NCBI RefSeq assembly: GCF_002932875.1
Contig: NZ_PSWS01000011.1
Span: 1 to 36,460 of the forward strand
Reading direction: 5' to 3'
From: Rathayibacter tritici
GTDB lineage: Bacteria; Actinomycetota; Actinomycetes; Actinomycetales; Microbacteriaceae
Length of the DNA: 36,460 nt
The notes below the pieces were generated by a model, which saw nothing but the letters and a program-made list of their open reading frames with translations, had not been told where the DNA came from and searched no databases. The position numbers were made by a program, and so were the translations under genes. Position 1 is the stretch's first letter. Each line of letters starts with the position of its first letter. Shown here in pieces: positions 21,945 through 29,506 of this stretch.

Positions 21945-22235
21945 ATGACAGATCCCGCCCTCGCCGTCCTCGACGACCTGATCGCTGCCCTCAACCGCCC
22001 CGGGGCGATCGACCCCGGCCTCAGCCGCGCCGTGGTCGCGCAGGCCGCCGCACTCCGGCTCCGGCCCGCGCGCGCCGCGGACCGTCCGCTCCTCTCGAGT
22101 CGCTTCCCCGGCCGCCGCCTGGTGCGCCCCGGCGACGCCGCGCGACCAGCTCTCGCCCGGCACCGCATCCTCGTCCAGGCGGGCCTCGTGGAGCGCCGCC
22201 CCGAGCGGAACCGGCGGCTAGAATGGGGGCGGTGA
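21945..22235 (+). CDS. Hypothetical Arg/Ala-rich protein upstream of the GAF-ANTAR pair (96 aa)
   Basis: ATG at 21945 follows AGGAG at spacing five. The sequence begins with a plausible helix (DPALAVLDDLIAALNRPG), then becomes arginine-rich and possibly helical DNA-binding in character (ALARHRILVQAGLVERRPER). Its stop overlaps the GTG of the first GAF-ANTAR gene by four bases. A good -10 hexamer (TAGAAT at 22219) lies inside its 3' end, so GAF-ANTAR expression need not depend on it. Coding status is moderately likely: binding site and overlap are good, but composition resembles random GC-rich sequence in places. Confidence 0.45.
   Translation: MTDPALAVLDDLIAALNRPGAIDPGLSRAVVAQAAALRLRPARAADRPLLSSRFPGRRLVRPGDAARPALARHRILVQAGLVERRPERNRRLEWGR
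22219..22224 (+). promoter_or_regulatory. Internal -10 hexamer for the GAF-ANTAR operon
   Basis: TAGAAT ends seven bases before the GTG at 22232, the arrangement of a leaderless transcript. It lies within the end of the upstream coding frame. No -35 could be recognised. Confidence 0.45.
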
Positions 22236-22885
22236 GCAACCCCGACGCACTCTGCGACCCGTATCTTCGGGGGTACCCGATCGACGGCGTCGCCATCTCG
22301 ACCCTTGGCGGGACGTTCGGCGGCGAGACCGTCGCGGCGAGCGATGGCACTGCGAGTCGGCTCGACGAGATCCAGATCGACCTCGGCGAAGGCCCCTGCT
22401 GGGAGGCGATCCGCGCGGCCGGCCCGGTGTCGGTGCCGGACACCCGCGAGGAGGAGCGCTGGCCACTGTTCACCGAGGCGATCGGCTCCACCGCAGCACG
22501 CGCGATCTTCGCCTTCCCGCTCTCGATCGCCGGACTCTCCATCGGCGCCATCGACCTCTACTCCCGCCATCCCGCGTCACTCAGTGACTCCCTGATGGGC
22601 GAGATCAACGCCTCGACCACGGCGACGGCTCTCCTGGTGCTCGCCTCCGTCTTGCGCGACAACGAGGCCGAAGAGACCATGAATCCGCGCTCGCGCCGAG
22701 TGGTGCACCAGGCGACCGGCATGATCATTGCGCGCTACGGCAGCACGGCCGACGAGGCACTGCTGCTGCTGCGCGCGCACGCTTTCGCCCAGCGGCGTCC
22801 CGTCCTCGATGTCGCGATGGACATTGTGTCCCGGCAAGATGGGTTCCCCGGCCGCCCCTCCACCGCCCAGGACGACACATGGTGA
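22232..22885 (+). CDS. GAF-ANTAR domain regulator 1 (217 aa)
   Basis: A sensory GAF domain (about residues 10-140; GDGTASRLDEIQIDLGEGPC-like region with DLGEGPCWEAI, then IFAFPLSIAGLSIGAIDLYS) is followed by a C-terminal ANTAR domain (about 155-205): VVHQATGMIIARYGSTADEA, LLLLRAHAFAQRRPVLDVA. ANTAR domains bind paired RNA hairpins and prevent transcription termination. The GAF module would sense a small ligand or redox state. GTG at 22232 overlaps the preceding stop; the next GAF-ANTAR gene begins seven bases before this one stops. The RNA target is unknown. Confidence 0.9.
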   Translation: MSNPDALCDPYLRGYPIDGVAISTLGGTFGGETVAASDGTASRLDEIQIDLGEGPCWEAIRAAGPVSVPDTREEERWPLFTEAIGSTAARAIFAFPLSIAGLSIGAIDLYSRHPASLSDSLMGEINASTTATALLVLASVLRDNEAEETMNPRSRRVVHQATGMIIARYGSTADEALLLLRAHAFAQRRPVLDVAMDIVSRQDGFPGRPSTAQDDTW

Positions 22886-23589
22886 CGAACTCCCGCGAGC
22901 ACAGCGTCATCAAGACGTTCGTCGCTCTCTCCGACACGCTGGTCGACGACTACGACGTCGTCGACTTCACCCAGACCCTGGTCGAGAGCAGCGCGACACT
23001 GTTCGACGCGGTCTCCGCGGGACTCGTCCTCGCCGACCCCGCCGGCTCCCTTGAGGTGCTCGCCTCCACCGACGAGGACGCGCGGCTGATCGAGCTGCTC
23101 CAGCTCGACAGGGGGTCAGGCCCGTGCATCCAGTGCTTCGAGACCGGGCAACCGGTGATCGTCGAGGACGTCCGCGCCGTCGGCGCCGAGTGGGCCGAGT
23201 TCCGCGAGCGGGCGATCGAGATCGACGTGCTTGCGGCGCACTGCGTCCCGATGCGCTCGGGCGGCACGACGATCGGTTCGCTCAGCCTTTTCCAGTCCAG
23301 GCCGGGCCGCCTCGATCGGGACGATATCGCCGTCGTGCAGGCCTTCGCCGACGTCGCGACGATCGGGATCCTGCACCAGCGCGCGCTCCAGCAGAGCACG
23401 GTCACGCAGGAGCAGCTCCAGCGGGCTCTCGACAGCAGGGTGTTGATCGAGCAGGCCAAGGGGATCCTCGCCTACGCGCACCGCACCACGGTCGAGCAGG
23501 CCTTCGAGGTGCTGCGAGTCCGCTCCCGCGCCACGTCGACTCCGATCACGACGCTCGCGCAGGAGATCATCAACGACTCTCGGCGCTGA
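22879..23589 (+). CDS. GAF-ANTAR domain regulator 2 (236 aa)
   Basis: Same architecture as its neighbour. An N-terminal helix (IKTFVALSDTLVDDYDVVDF) leads into a complete GAF domain with LDRGSGPCIQCFETGQPVIV and VPMRSGGTTIGSLSLFQ. The ANTAR domain (about 175-232) reads ALDSRVLIEQAKGILAYAHR, then VEQAFEVLRVRSRATSTPI and LAQEIIN. The typical A-x-G-I-(L/I) core is present. It overlaps the first gene by seven bases, so both are made together and could heterodimerise. Two cysteines in GPCIQC (about residues 78-81) in the GAF domain could be ligand-binding or redox-active; the first gene has only one at this place. There is no kinase domain and no response-regulator receiver domain. Confidence 0.92.
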   Translation: MVTNSREHSVIKTFVALSDTLVDDYDVVDFTQTLVESSATLFDAVSAGLVLADPAGSLEVLASTDEDARLIELLQLDRGSGPCIQCFETGQPVIVEDVRAVGAEWAEFRERAIEIDVLAAHCVPMRSGGTTIGSLSLFQSRPGRLDRDDIAVVQAFADVATIGILHQRALQQSTVTQEQLQRALDSRVLIEQAKGILAYAHRTTVEQAFEVLRVRSRATSTPITTLAQEIINDSRR

Positions 23590-23683
23590 CGCTCCGCTGT
23601 CGGAGTGACGGGGCCGGGGAGAGCGCGCGCCGGGGCTGTGCGCTTACCGGGCTCCGTGCGCTCACCGGGCTCAGCACCGGGGC

Positions 23684-24004
23684 TCAGTACTCGTTCTCGA
23701 ACTCCCAGGTCGCGCGGGGGTCGATGTCCGAGGTGGGCACCGCGCCCACGGCGCCGGTGAGCTCGCCGAGGCGGCCGAGGATGTCCTCGCTCGACTCCGC
23801 GGCTTCACCTCCGCCGCCCGTCACGACGAGGGGCACGCCGAAGCCGACGGTGAGGGTGATGACGGAGGAGGGGGTGGCGTCGTCCGCGACACTGACCGCG
23901 CTCATCCGCCACTGCTGCGCAAGGGCGAGCGAGTAGCGGACGACGGCGTCGGCGGTCGCGTCGTCGAGGGACAGGGAGCCACCGGTGTGGAGAAGGGTCT
24001 TCAT
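23684..24004 (-). CDS. Small alpha/beta protein, right boundary paralog of the 21-24 kb island (106 aa)
   Basis: Paralog of the gene at 20694-21032: MKTLLHTGGSLSLDDATADA, then VVRYSLALAQQ, SAVSVADDATPSSVITLTV and GVPLVVTGG, with a helix and a tail WEFENEY. ATG at 24004 follows GAGG at spacing eight and aligns with the MK start of the paralog. It converges on the GAF-ANTAR operon and diverges from the GH43 gene. An 18-codon frame with a strong ribosome binding site lies upstream on the same strand. No enzymatic motif is visible. Confidence 0.7.
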   Translation of the reverse strand: MKTLLHTGGSLSLDDATADAVVRYSLALAQQWRMSAVSVADDATPSSVITLTVGFGVPLVVTGGGGEAAESSEDILGRLGELTGAVGAVPTSDIDPRATWEFENEY

Positions 24005-24076
24005 GATCAGGTCCTCGCGTGGGCAGGCGGATAGGCGTGGTTCCGTCACCGGGGGCCAGGATGCGGTGGTGTCACG

Positions 24077-24133
24077 CTAAGCCCTGGGGGCCCTGCGGTG
24101 CAGGTCTTGCCCTGGAACGCGCTTCGGGCGCAT
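24077..24133 (-). CDS. Possible 18-residue leader peptide
   Basis: On the minus strand AGAGGAGG stands six bases before ATG (24131-24133). The frame stops at TAG (24077-24079) after 18 codons: MRPKRVPGQDLHRRAPRA, rich in Arg and Pro. It ends 72 bases before the gene starting at 24004. The exceptional binding site is the main argument; such short frames arise by chance easily. If real, it could attenuate the downstream gene. Confidence 0.3.
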   Translation of the reverse strand: MRPKRVPGQDLHRRAPRA

Positions 24134-24186
24134 GGTTCGCCTCCTCTCACTGGGAGGTTTCCGTCGTAGCCCTGAACCGGCCCGCA

Positions 24187-24200
24187 TGTTAGCGTGAACA
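24187..24200. promoter_or_regulatory. LacI-family-like operator upstream of the GH43 gene
   Basis: TGTTAGCGTGAACA matches the palindromic LacI-type consensus TGTTAGCGCTAACA at 12 of 14 positions, 57 bases before the GH43 start. A related half TCACGCTAA (inverse of TTAGCGTGA) is at 24072-24080. Sugar-responsive repression of a glycosidase is a usual use of such sites. No LacI gene is in the window. Confidence 0.5.
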
Positions 24201-24256
24201 GAGCTGCCGGTCCCCCTGGCCCGACGCATCCCTCCCCTGAAGGAAAGGTCTCGACG

Positions 24257-27200
24257 ATGAGACGACGCTCCCCGGAGCCCCCTGCCGCCGCGCCTCGACG
24301 CCGCGCGCGATCCCTCCTCCTCTCTGCTCTCGCCTGCACGAGCGTCGCCCTCACCGGCGCGCTCATTCCCGTCTCGGCCCAGGCCGTCGATGTCCCGGCT
24401 CCCACCGCGCACTACGACATGTCGCACGCGGGGAGCGCTCTGCTCGACCTCTCGGGCAATGGGCGCAACGCAACGCTGACCGGCCTCACCGACGCCTCCT
24501 TCGCGGATGCCGGCGGCGACCACGTCGCGCGATTCCGGAACAACGGCTACGCGAGTCTGCCCCAGGGCCTCGTCACCGGCTCCGACAACGCGTTCGCCGT
24601 CGAGTACACGGTGAAGACGCAGACCACCGCCAACCAGTTCGGCTGGGTCATCGGCGACGGCGTCGGACCCTGGAACACCACGCAGCTCGGCAACCACGTC
24701 TTCGTGAACCCGCGCAACCCGGACGGCTCGCCCAGCGGGCAGGTCCTCGCGGGCATCCGCGTCAAGGACAGCGGCAACGGCGAGACCCGCCTGCCGTTCG
24801 GTGGCACCCTGAACCCCGGATTCACGACGCTCACCCTCGTCGGCACCGGCACGGCCTCAAGCACGACGCTCACCCTCTACCGCGACGGCACGCAGATCTC
24901 GACGGCGACCGCGGCCACGTCGATGGCGAGCATCGTGCCGACCGGCGCCACGCTCGGCTACCTCGGCCGCTCGCTCTACACCGGCGACGCGCTGGTGACC
25001 GCCGACGTCACTGACGTGAAGTTCTGGGACACCTCCCTCACCGCCGAGCAGGTGTCGGCGGCCATGCCGACGGCCACCGCGAAGGCGTCCGCGACGTCGG
25101 CCCTGCTGCGCTCGGACATCCAGCCCGTCCTCCTGGCCGGCAACCCCTCGCTGACCCAGGTCACCTCGACTCTGACGCTGCCCGCCTCCACCAGCGGCGT
25201 GCCGCTCACCTGGACGTCCTCGAACAGCGCGGTCGTCTCGACCACCGGCGCCGTCTCGCGCTCCCTCGTGCAGAACACCCCCGTCACGCTGACGGCCACG
25301 ACGGCCCAGGGCGCGACGATCGCGTTCGACATCGTCGTGCTCGCACCGAGAATCAACGACGACCTCGACGCGCTGACGCTCGCCCTGCGCACCACCGAGA
25401 ACCTCCCCCTCGCGGTGAAGGGCGCCACGAACGGCACCGAGATCACCTGGACCTCCTCCGACCCGGCTCTCGTCACTCCGACGAACACCTCCTCCGCCGC
25501 TCCGGCGGTCGGCGCGGCCGACCCGTACCGCGGCGGCGGCATCGTCACCCGGCCGGCCTACGGTTCGGGTGACAAGCCGGTCACCCTCACCGCGACGGCG
25601 ACACTGAACGGAGTCACCGAGAAGCGCGCCTTCACGCTGACGGTCGCTGAACTCGGCCGCACCGCCCCCGACGCGGGCTACGCCTCGGCGTACTTCAGGT
25701 CCGATGGCGACGAGAAGATCTACCAGGCGGCCACGCAGGGCAACGACTTCTTCTCCTTCCAGCCGGTCAACGGCGGCAAGGCGGTCATCACCTCGACGAC
25801 CGACACGAAGGGCCTGCGCGACCCGTTCATCCTCCGCTCGCACAACGGCGACACGTACTACCTGGTCGCTACCGACCTCTGCATCTCCTGCGGCACGAGC
25901 TGGGGCGACGCCCAGTCCAAGGGCAGCCTGAAGATCGAGGTCTGGGAGTCGACCGACCTGGTGCAGTGGACGCGGACCAACGGCATCGACACCGGCATCA
26001 CGGTCAACCAGCCCGCCGCCGGCATGACCTGGGCGCCCGAGGCGTACTGGGACGACGCGCTGGAGTCCTACGTCGTGTTCTTCTCCTCGCGCCTGTACTC
26101 GGACGCGACGAAGACCAACAGTGACAAGCTCTACTCCCGTGTCTTCTCGGTGATCACCCGCGACTTCCGCACCTTCACCGCCCCTCCTGCTCCTTGGCAG
26201 GACACGGGCTACGCGCGGATCGACTCGACGATCACCAAGATCGGCGACTACTACTACCGCTTCACCAAGAACGAGGAGAGCGGCGCCGCCGGCACCCTCG
26301 AGGCGGGAAAGGATATCTTCCTCGAGAAGTCGAAGGTCCTGACCGCCGGGACGACCGCCTCGAACTGGAACGCCGATCCGAGCACCACCTGGCAGCTGAC
26401 CGACACCCGGATGACCTCGCTCGAGACCGGCCAGGCCGGTGAGGGACCCGAGATCATCAAGCTGAACGCGGGCGACCCGAACGACACCACCGGCACGGGC
26501 GACGGCTATGCCTTCCTCGTCGACAACTACGGCGACGGCGGCTACAAGGCCTTCCTCACCTCGGGAGCGGCGATTGCCGGCAGCTCGCAGGCGGCACGCC
26601 TCTCGCAGTCGGCCGACTGGACCGTCTCGCCTCAGAGCCGCGCCGGCCTCCCCGCCAGCCCACGGCACGGAGCGTTCGTGAGTGTCCCGCAGACGGTTCT
26701 CACTGCCATGAAGAACTGGACGGGCGTCACCGCTGTCGACTCCACCACGACCCTCGCCACCGACGGCCGCACGGTCAGGGCGACGGTCGCGGCGGCCGAC
26801 ACGGGTGACGTCGTCGGCTCGGTGACCTTCAGGGGTGGCTCGTGGACCTCGACCGTCCCGCTCTCGGGTGGCTCGGCGAGCGTCTCCGTCCCCGCGGACG
26901 TGACCAGCGTCACCGCGTCCTACACCGGCTACTCCGACAAGCTCGTGCGCACCTCGACCTCGGCCGCGGTCACGCTCGACACCCTCGAGCTCGCTCCCGC
27001 CGTCACGACGCGTTGCGTCGCCGGGAAGATCGTGCTGACGGTAGCCGTCGCGAACGCCGACACGGCGGCCGCAGACATCACGATCGGCTCGGCCTACGGC
27101 TCGAAGTCGTTCACTGCGGTCGCTCCCGGCTCGTCCGCCTCCGCCGCCTTCACTACCCGCCAGGCCTCGATGCCCACCGGCACAGTGACGGTGACCGGAT

Positions 27201-27259
27201 CCGCAACCGGCCAACCGCCCTTCACCGCGACAGCCCCCGTGTCCGCTGCGCGCTGCTGA
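24257..27259 (+). CDS. Secreted modular GH43-family glycosidase (1000 aa)
   Basis: A large extracellular enzyme, probably acting on arabinose- or xylose-containing plant polysaccharide. Order: signal peptide ending PVSAQA (residue 43); a LamG/concanavalin-like domain (about 48-275, ending VTDVKFWDTSLTAEQV); one or two bacterial Ig-like repeats (about 285-465; WTSSNSAVVSTTGAVS, then WTSSDPALVT); a five-bladed GH43 propeller (about 473-800) with the candidate base Asp in LRDPFILRS, MTWAPEAYWDD, the modulator Asp in ARIDSTITK and the acid Glu in GEGPEIIKL; then C-terminal Ig-like domains (about 805-1000). ATG at 24257 follows GAAGGAAAGG. It has no sortase motif, so it is released or bound through its LamG-like domain. 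A LacI-like operator lies upstream. Exact specificity is not readable. Confidence 0.9.
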   Translation: MRRRSPEPPAAAPRRRARSLLLSALACTSVALTGALIPVSAQAVDVPAPTAHYDMSHAGSALLDLSGNGRNATLTGLTDASFADAGGDHVARFRNNGYASLPQGLVTGSDNAFAVEYTVKTQTTANQFGWVIGDGVGPWNTTQLGNHVFVNPRNPDGSPSGQVLAGIRVKDSGNGETRLPFGGTLNPGFTTLTLVGTGTASSTTLTLYRDGTQISTATAATSMASIVPTGATLGYLGRSLYTGDALVTADVTDVKFWDTSLTAEQVSAAMPTATAKASATSALLRSDIQPVLLAGNPSLTQVTSTLTLPASTSGVPLTWTSSNSAVVSTTGAVSRSLVQNTPVTLTATTAQGATIAFDIVVLAPRINDDLDALTLALRTTENLPLAVKGATNGTEITWTSSDPALVTPTNTSSAAPAVGAADPYRGGGIVTRPAYGSGDKPVTLTATATLNGVTEKRAFTLTVAELGRTAPDAGYASAYFRSDGDEKIYQAATQGNDFFSFQPVNGGKAVITSTTDTKGLRDPFILRSHNGDTYYLVATDLCISCGTSWGDAQSKGSLKIEVWESTDLVQWTRTNGIDTGITVNQPAAGMTWAPEAYWDDALESYVVFFSSRLYSDATKTNSDKLYSRVFSVITRDFRTFTAPPAPWQDTGYARIDSTITKIGDYYYRFTKNEESGAAGTLEAGKDIFLEKSKVLTAGTTASNWNADPSTTWQLTDTRMTSLETGQAGEGPEIIKLNAGDPNDTTGTGDGYAFLVDNYGDGGYKAFLTSGAAIAGSSQAARLSQSADWTVSPQSRAGLPASPRHGAFVSVPQTVLTAMKNWTGVTAVDSTTTLATDGRTVRATVAAADTGDVVGSVTFRGGSWTSTVPLSGGSASVSVPADVTSVTASYTGYSDKLVRTSTSAAVTLDTLELAPAVTTRCVAGKIVLTVAVANADTAAADITIGSAYGSKSFTAVAPGSSASAAFTTRQASMPTGTVTVTGSATGQPPFTATAPVSAARC

Positions 27260-27275
27260 CGCAGTCCCTCCCCCT

Positions 27276-27338
27276 CCGCGAGATGCCACTTGGGTACGCG
27301 ACACGCCGACGGCGGCCTACCCAAGTGGCATCTCGCGG
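27276..27338. repeat. Inverted repeat, family A copy 3
   Basis: Arms of 21 bases (27276-27296 and 27318-27338) are perfect and begin CCGCGAGATGCCACTTGGG. The loop contains the shared core CGACACGCCG. It lies between the convergent GH43 and oxygenase genes, where it may terminate both. Confidence 0.92.
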
Positions 27339-27344
27339 AAAGGG

Positions 27345-28352
27345 TCAGGCGGTGGGGGCGAGCAGGTCGGCGTGGTGGATGGCGGCCACGTTCGGGTGAG
27401 CGCGGAGGCGGTAGCGCAGCGCGTTCTCGCCGTAGGTCTCGAGGATCGGCGCGTTCGTCGGGTCCACCGAGAGGCCGGACTTCAGCTCCTCGGGCAGCGG
27501 GAGGGACGGCATCGTCGCCGACAGCGCGGGATTGAAGAAGAACGGGATCGAGATCCGGTCCGTCCCGATCAGCGGCGAGATCACCCGGTGCAGCGTTGCC
27601 TTGAGGTATCCGCCCGTGGCGAGCTCCAGCATCTCGCCGATGTTGACGATGAACGCTCCCTCCAGTGCGGGCGCCTCGATCCACGAGCCGCCGTGCTCGA
27701 CCTGCAGGCCGCCCTTGCCGGGCTCGACCAGCAGCAGTGTCAGCACGCCGCCGTCCCGGTGCGCGCCGACGCCCTGCTTCGGCTCCTGGTCGGAGGTGCC
27801 GGGGTAGCGCACGACCTTCACCAGCGAGAACGGACGCTCGGCGAACGCCTCGTCGAAGACGTCCTCCGGAGCATCGAGGGCGAGCGCCCAGGTACGCAGC
27901 AGCCGAATCGCGACCGCGGCCAGCTCGGCATGCCAGCGTTCAAAAACCTCCCGGAACTCCGGCAGCGCCTCGGGCCAGAGATTCGGCCCCTCGAGGCGCT
28001 CGTAGTCGGCGACGCCGGCTCCGCGCTCGACAGCCGGGCGGTCGATGCCGATGTCGACCTGCTCGCGGTAGTCCACATCGCCGTTGGTCAGCTCGGCGCC
28101 GAAGCGGGTGTAGCCGCGGAATTGCGGGCTGAGGGTGTTCTCGATCGCGAGCTTCTCCTCCTCCGGCAGCTCGAAGAAGCGGCGGGAAACGGCGACGACG
28201 TCGTCGAGGAGGTCCTGGGGTACACCGTGGCCGACGAGGGAGAAGAAGCCCACGTCGTGGGTGGTCTCTCGGAGGTCGCGGCGGAACGCGGCGGCCGCCG
28301 CCTCCCCCTGGTCGAGGCGGGACAGGTCGAGGATCGGCAGGGAAGCGGTCAT
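27345..28352 (-). CDS. Isopenicillin N synthase-family 2-oxoglutarate/Fe(II) oxygenase
   Basis: A 335-residue double-stranded beta-helix dioxygenase. The N-terminal DIOX_N region has LPILDLSRL and TTHDVGFFSLVGHGVP. The iron site is GVGAHRDGG (His and Asp) with the second His in LKATLHRVISP, and the 2-oxoglutarate-binding Arg-x-Ser is in DRISIPFFFNP. Bacterial members of this family hydroxylate or desaturate many substrates; beta-lactam synthesis is not implied. ATG at 28352 has no strong binding site. Upstream lies TTGT-N4-ACAA (about 28390-28403), a possible operator. Confidence 0.92.
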   Translation of the reverse strand: MTASLPILDLSRLDQGEAAAAAFRRDLRETTHDVGFFSLVGHGVPQDLLDDVVAVSRRFFELPEEEKLAIENTLSPQFRGYTRFGAELTNGDVDYREQVDIGIDRPAVERGAGVADYERLEGPNLWPEALPEFREVFERWHAELAAVAIRLLRTWALALDAPEDVFDEAFAERPFSLVKVVRYPGTSDQEPKQGVGAHRDGGVLTLLLVEPGKGGLQVEHGGSWIEAPALEGAFIVNIGEMLELATGGYLKATLHRVISPLIGTDRISIPFFFNPALSATMPSLPLPEELKSGLSVDPTNAPILETYGENALRYRLRAHPNVAAIHHADLLAPTA

Positions 28353-28408
28353 GTACTGAGCCTGGCAAACGAACCGGCGGAGCAGTCGATTGTTACGACA
28401 ACTAAAAT

Positions 28409-28463
28409 GGCGGGCCCCGTCACTGCGCGGAAAAGACTCCTCCGCGCCGTGACCGGGCCCGCC
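28409..28463 (-). terminator. Intrinsic terminator of the second short-chain dehydrogenase gene
   Basis: Arms 28409-28431 and 28441-28463 pair at 21 of 23 positions. On the minus strand the hairpin is followed by CATTTTAG, giving a short T run. It starts 15 bases past the stop at 28478. Confidence 0.8.
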
Positions 28464-28477
28464 GTGAGCGCCGAGTG

Positions 28478-29398
28478 TTACGGCGTGGGCATGCCGCCGT
28501 TGACGTGCAGCGTCTCGCCGACGACGTAGCTCGACTCGGGGGAGGCGAGGAACACGAAGGCGGGAGCGAGTTCCGCCGGCTGGCCCCAGCGTCCGAGCGG
28601 TGTCTGCGAGCCGACCTCGGGCAGCTTGTCCGAGGGCTGGCCACCCGCGGTCTGCAACGGCGTCCAGATCGGGCCGGGGGCGACCACGTTCACGCGGATG
28701 CCCTTCGGCGCGAGCTGCTGCGCGAGCGCCTTCGAGAACGTGTTGATCGTGGCCTTCGTGCTGGCGTAGTCGACCAGCATCGGCGAGGGCTGGTAGGCCT
28801 GGATCGACGAGGTGCTGATGATCGCGGAGCCGGGGGCCAGGTGCGGCACGGCCGCCTTCGTCATCCAGAACATCGCGTAGACGTTGGTCTTGAAGGTCTC
28901 GTCGAACTGCTCGTCCGAGAGCTCGAGGAAGTCCTCGACGTGCTGCTGCTTACCCGCGTTGTTCACGAGGATGTCGAGCCCGCCCAGGCCCTCGACGGCC
29001 GTCGCGACCGCGCCGACGGCAAAGTCGTGGTCGGTGATGTCCCCGGGGATGGCGACGGCGGTGCGGCCGGCCTCCTCGATCAGCGCGACGACCTTCTTCG
29101 CGTCCGACTCCTCCTCGGGGAGGTAGACGATCGCGACGTCGGCACCCTCGCGGGCGTAGGCGATGGCGACGGCCGCGCCGATGCCCGAGTCGCCTCCGGT
29201 GACGAGCGCCTTGCGGCCGGTGAGGCGGCCGGAGCCGCGGTAGGTCGACTCGCCGCGGTCGGCGGGGTCGTCCATCTTCGAGTCGAGGCCGGAGCCCTCC
29301 TGATACTGGGCCTCCGTGTCGATGTCGGCGAACATCGCGGTGGGGTCCTGGAACGTGTACTGGTCATTCTGCGAGGTCTGGTCGTTCTGCGAGGTCAT
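28478..29398 (-). CDS. Short-chain dehydrogenase/reductase, YghA/YdaD type, second copy
   Basis: A 306-residue paralog of the gene at 8500-9339. Motifs: TGGDSGIGAAVAIAYAREGA for cofactor, VNNAGKQQH, catalytic Ser in STSSIQ, YASTK, and VAPGPIWTPLQT. The N-terminal extension carries a tandem duplication TSQNDQTSQNDQ, visible also as repeated DNA. ATG at 29398 lacks an obvious ribosome binding site, so an internal Met at residue 22 is an alternative. It is followed by a strong terminator. The reaction is unknown; relatives respond to general stress in other bacteria. Confidence 0.92.
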   Translation of the reverse strand: MTSQNDQTSQNDQYTFQDPTAMFADIDTEAQYQEGSGLDSKMDDPADRGESTYRGSGRLTGRKALVTGGDSGIGAAVAIAYAREGADVAIVYLPEEESDAKKVVALIEEAGRTAVAIPGDITDHDFAVGAVATAVEGLGGLDILVNNAGKQQHVEDFLELSDEQFDETFKTNVYAMFWMTKAAVPHLAPGSAIISTSSIQAYQPSPMLVDYASTKATINTFSKALAQQLAPKGIRVNVVAPGPIWTPLQTAGGQPSDKLPEVGSQTPLGRWGQPAELAPAFVFLASPESSYVVGETLHVNGGMPTP

Positions 29399-29494
29399 GT
29401 CGTCGACGCTAGGCGCGGGCGATCGGACGCCGCGCGTGCTTGACAGCCCCGATCCCGAAGGACACAGCGGGCCGTCAGGCGCCGCGGGATCGGC

Positions 29495-29500
29495 GAGAAT
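29495..29500 (+). promoter_or_regulatory. -10 hexamer of purC, leaderless transcript likely
   Basis: GAGAAT ends six bases before the GTG at 29507; no ribosome binding site is present. The hexamer deviates from TANNNT at the first base. Confidence 0.4.
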
Positions 29501-29506
29501 GGTGCG

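Noticed and set aside
24857-27304. 815-codon minus-strand frame opposite the GH43 gene
   Set aside because: Low-complexity Gly/Arg/Val composition and complete overlap with a protein having clear domains; antisense artefact.
27345-28352. Beta-lactam biosynthesis from the isopenicillin N synthase family match
   Set aside because: Family resemblance covers many oxygenases; no ACV synthetase, epimerase or expandase gene is nearby.
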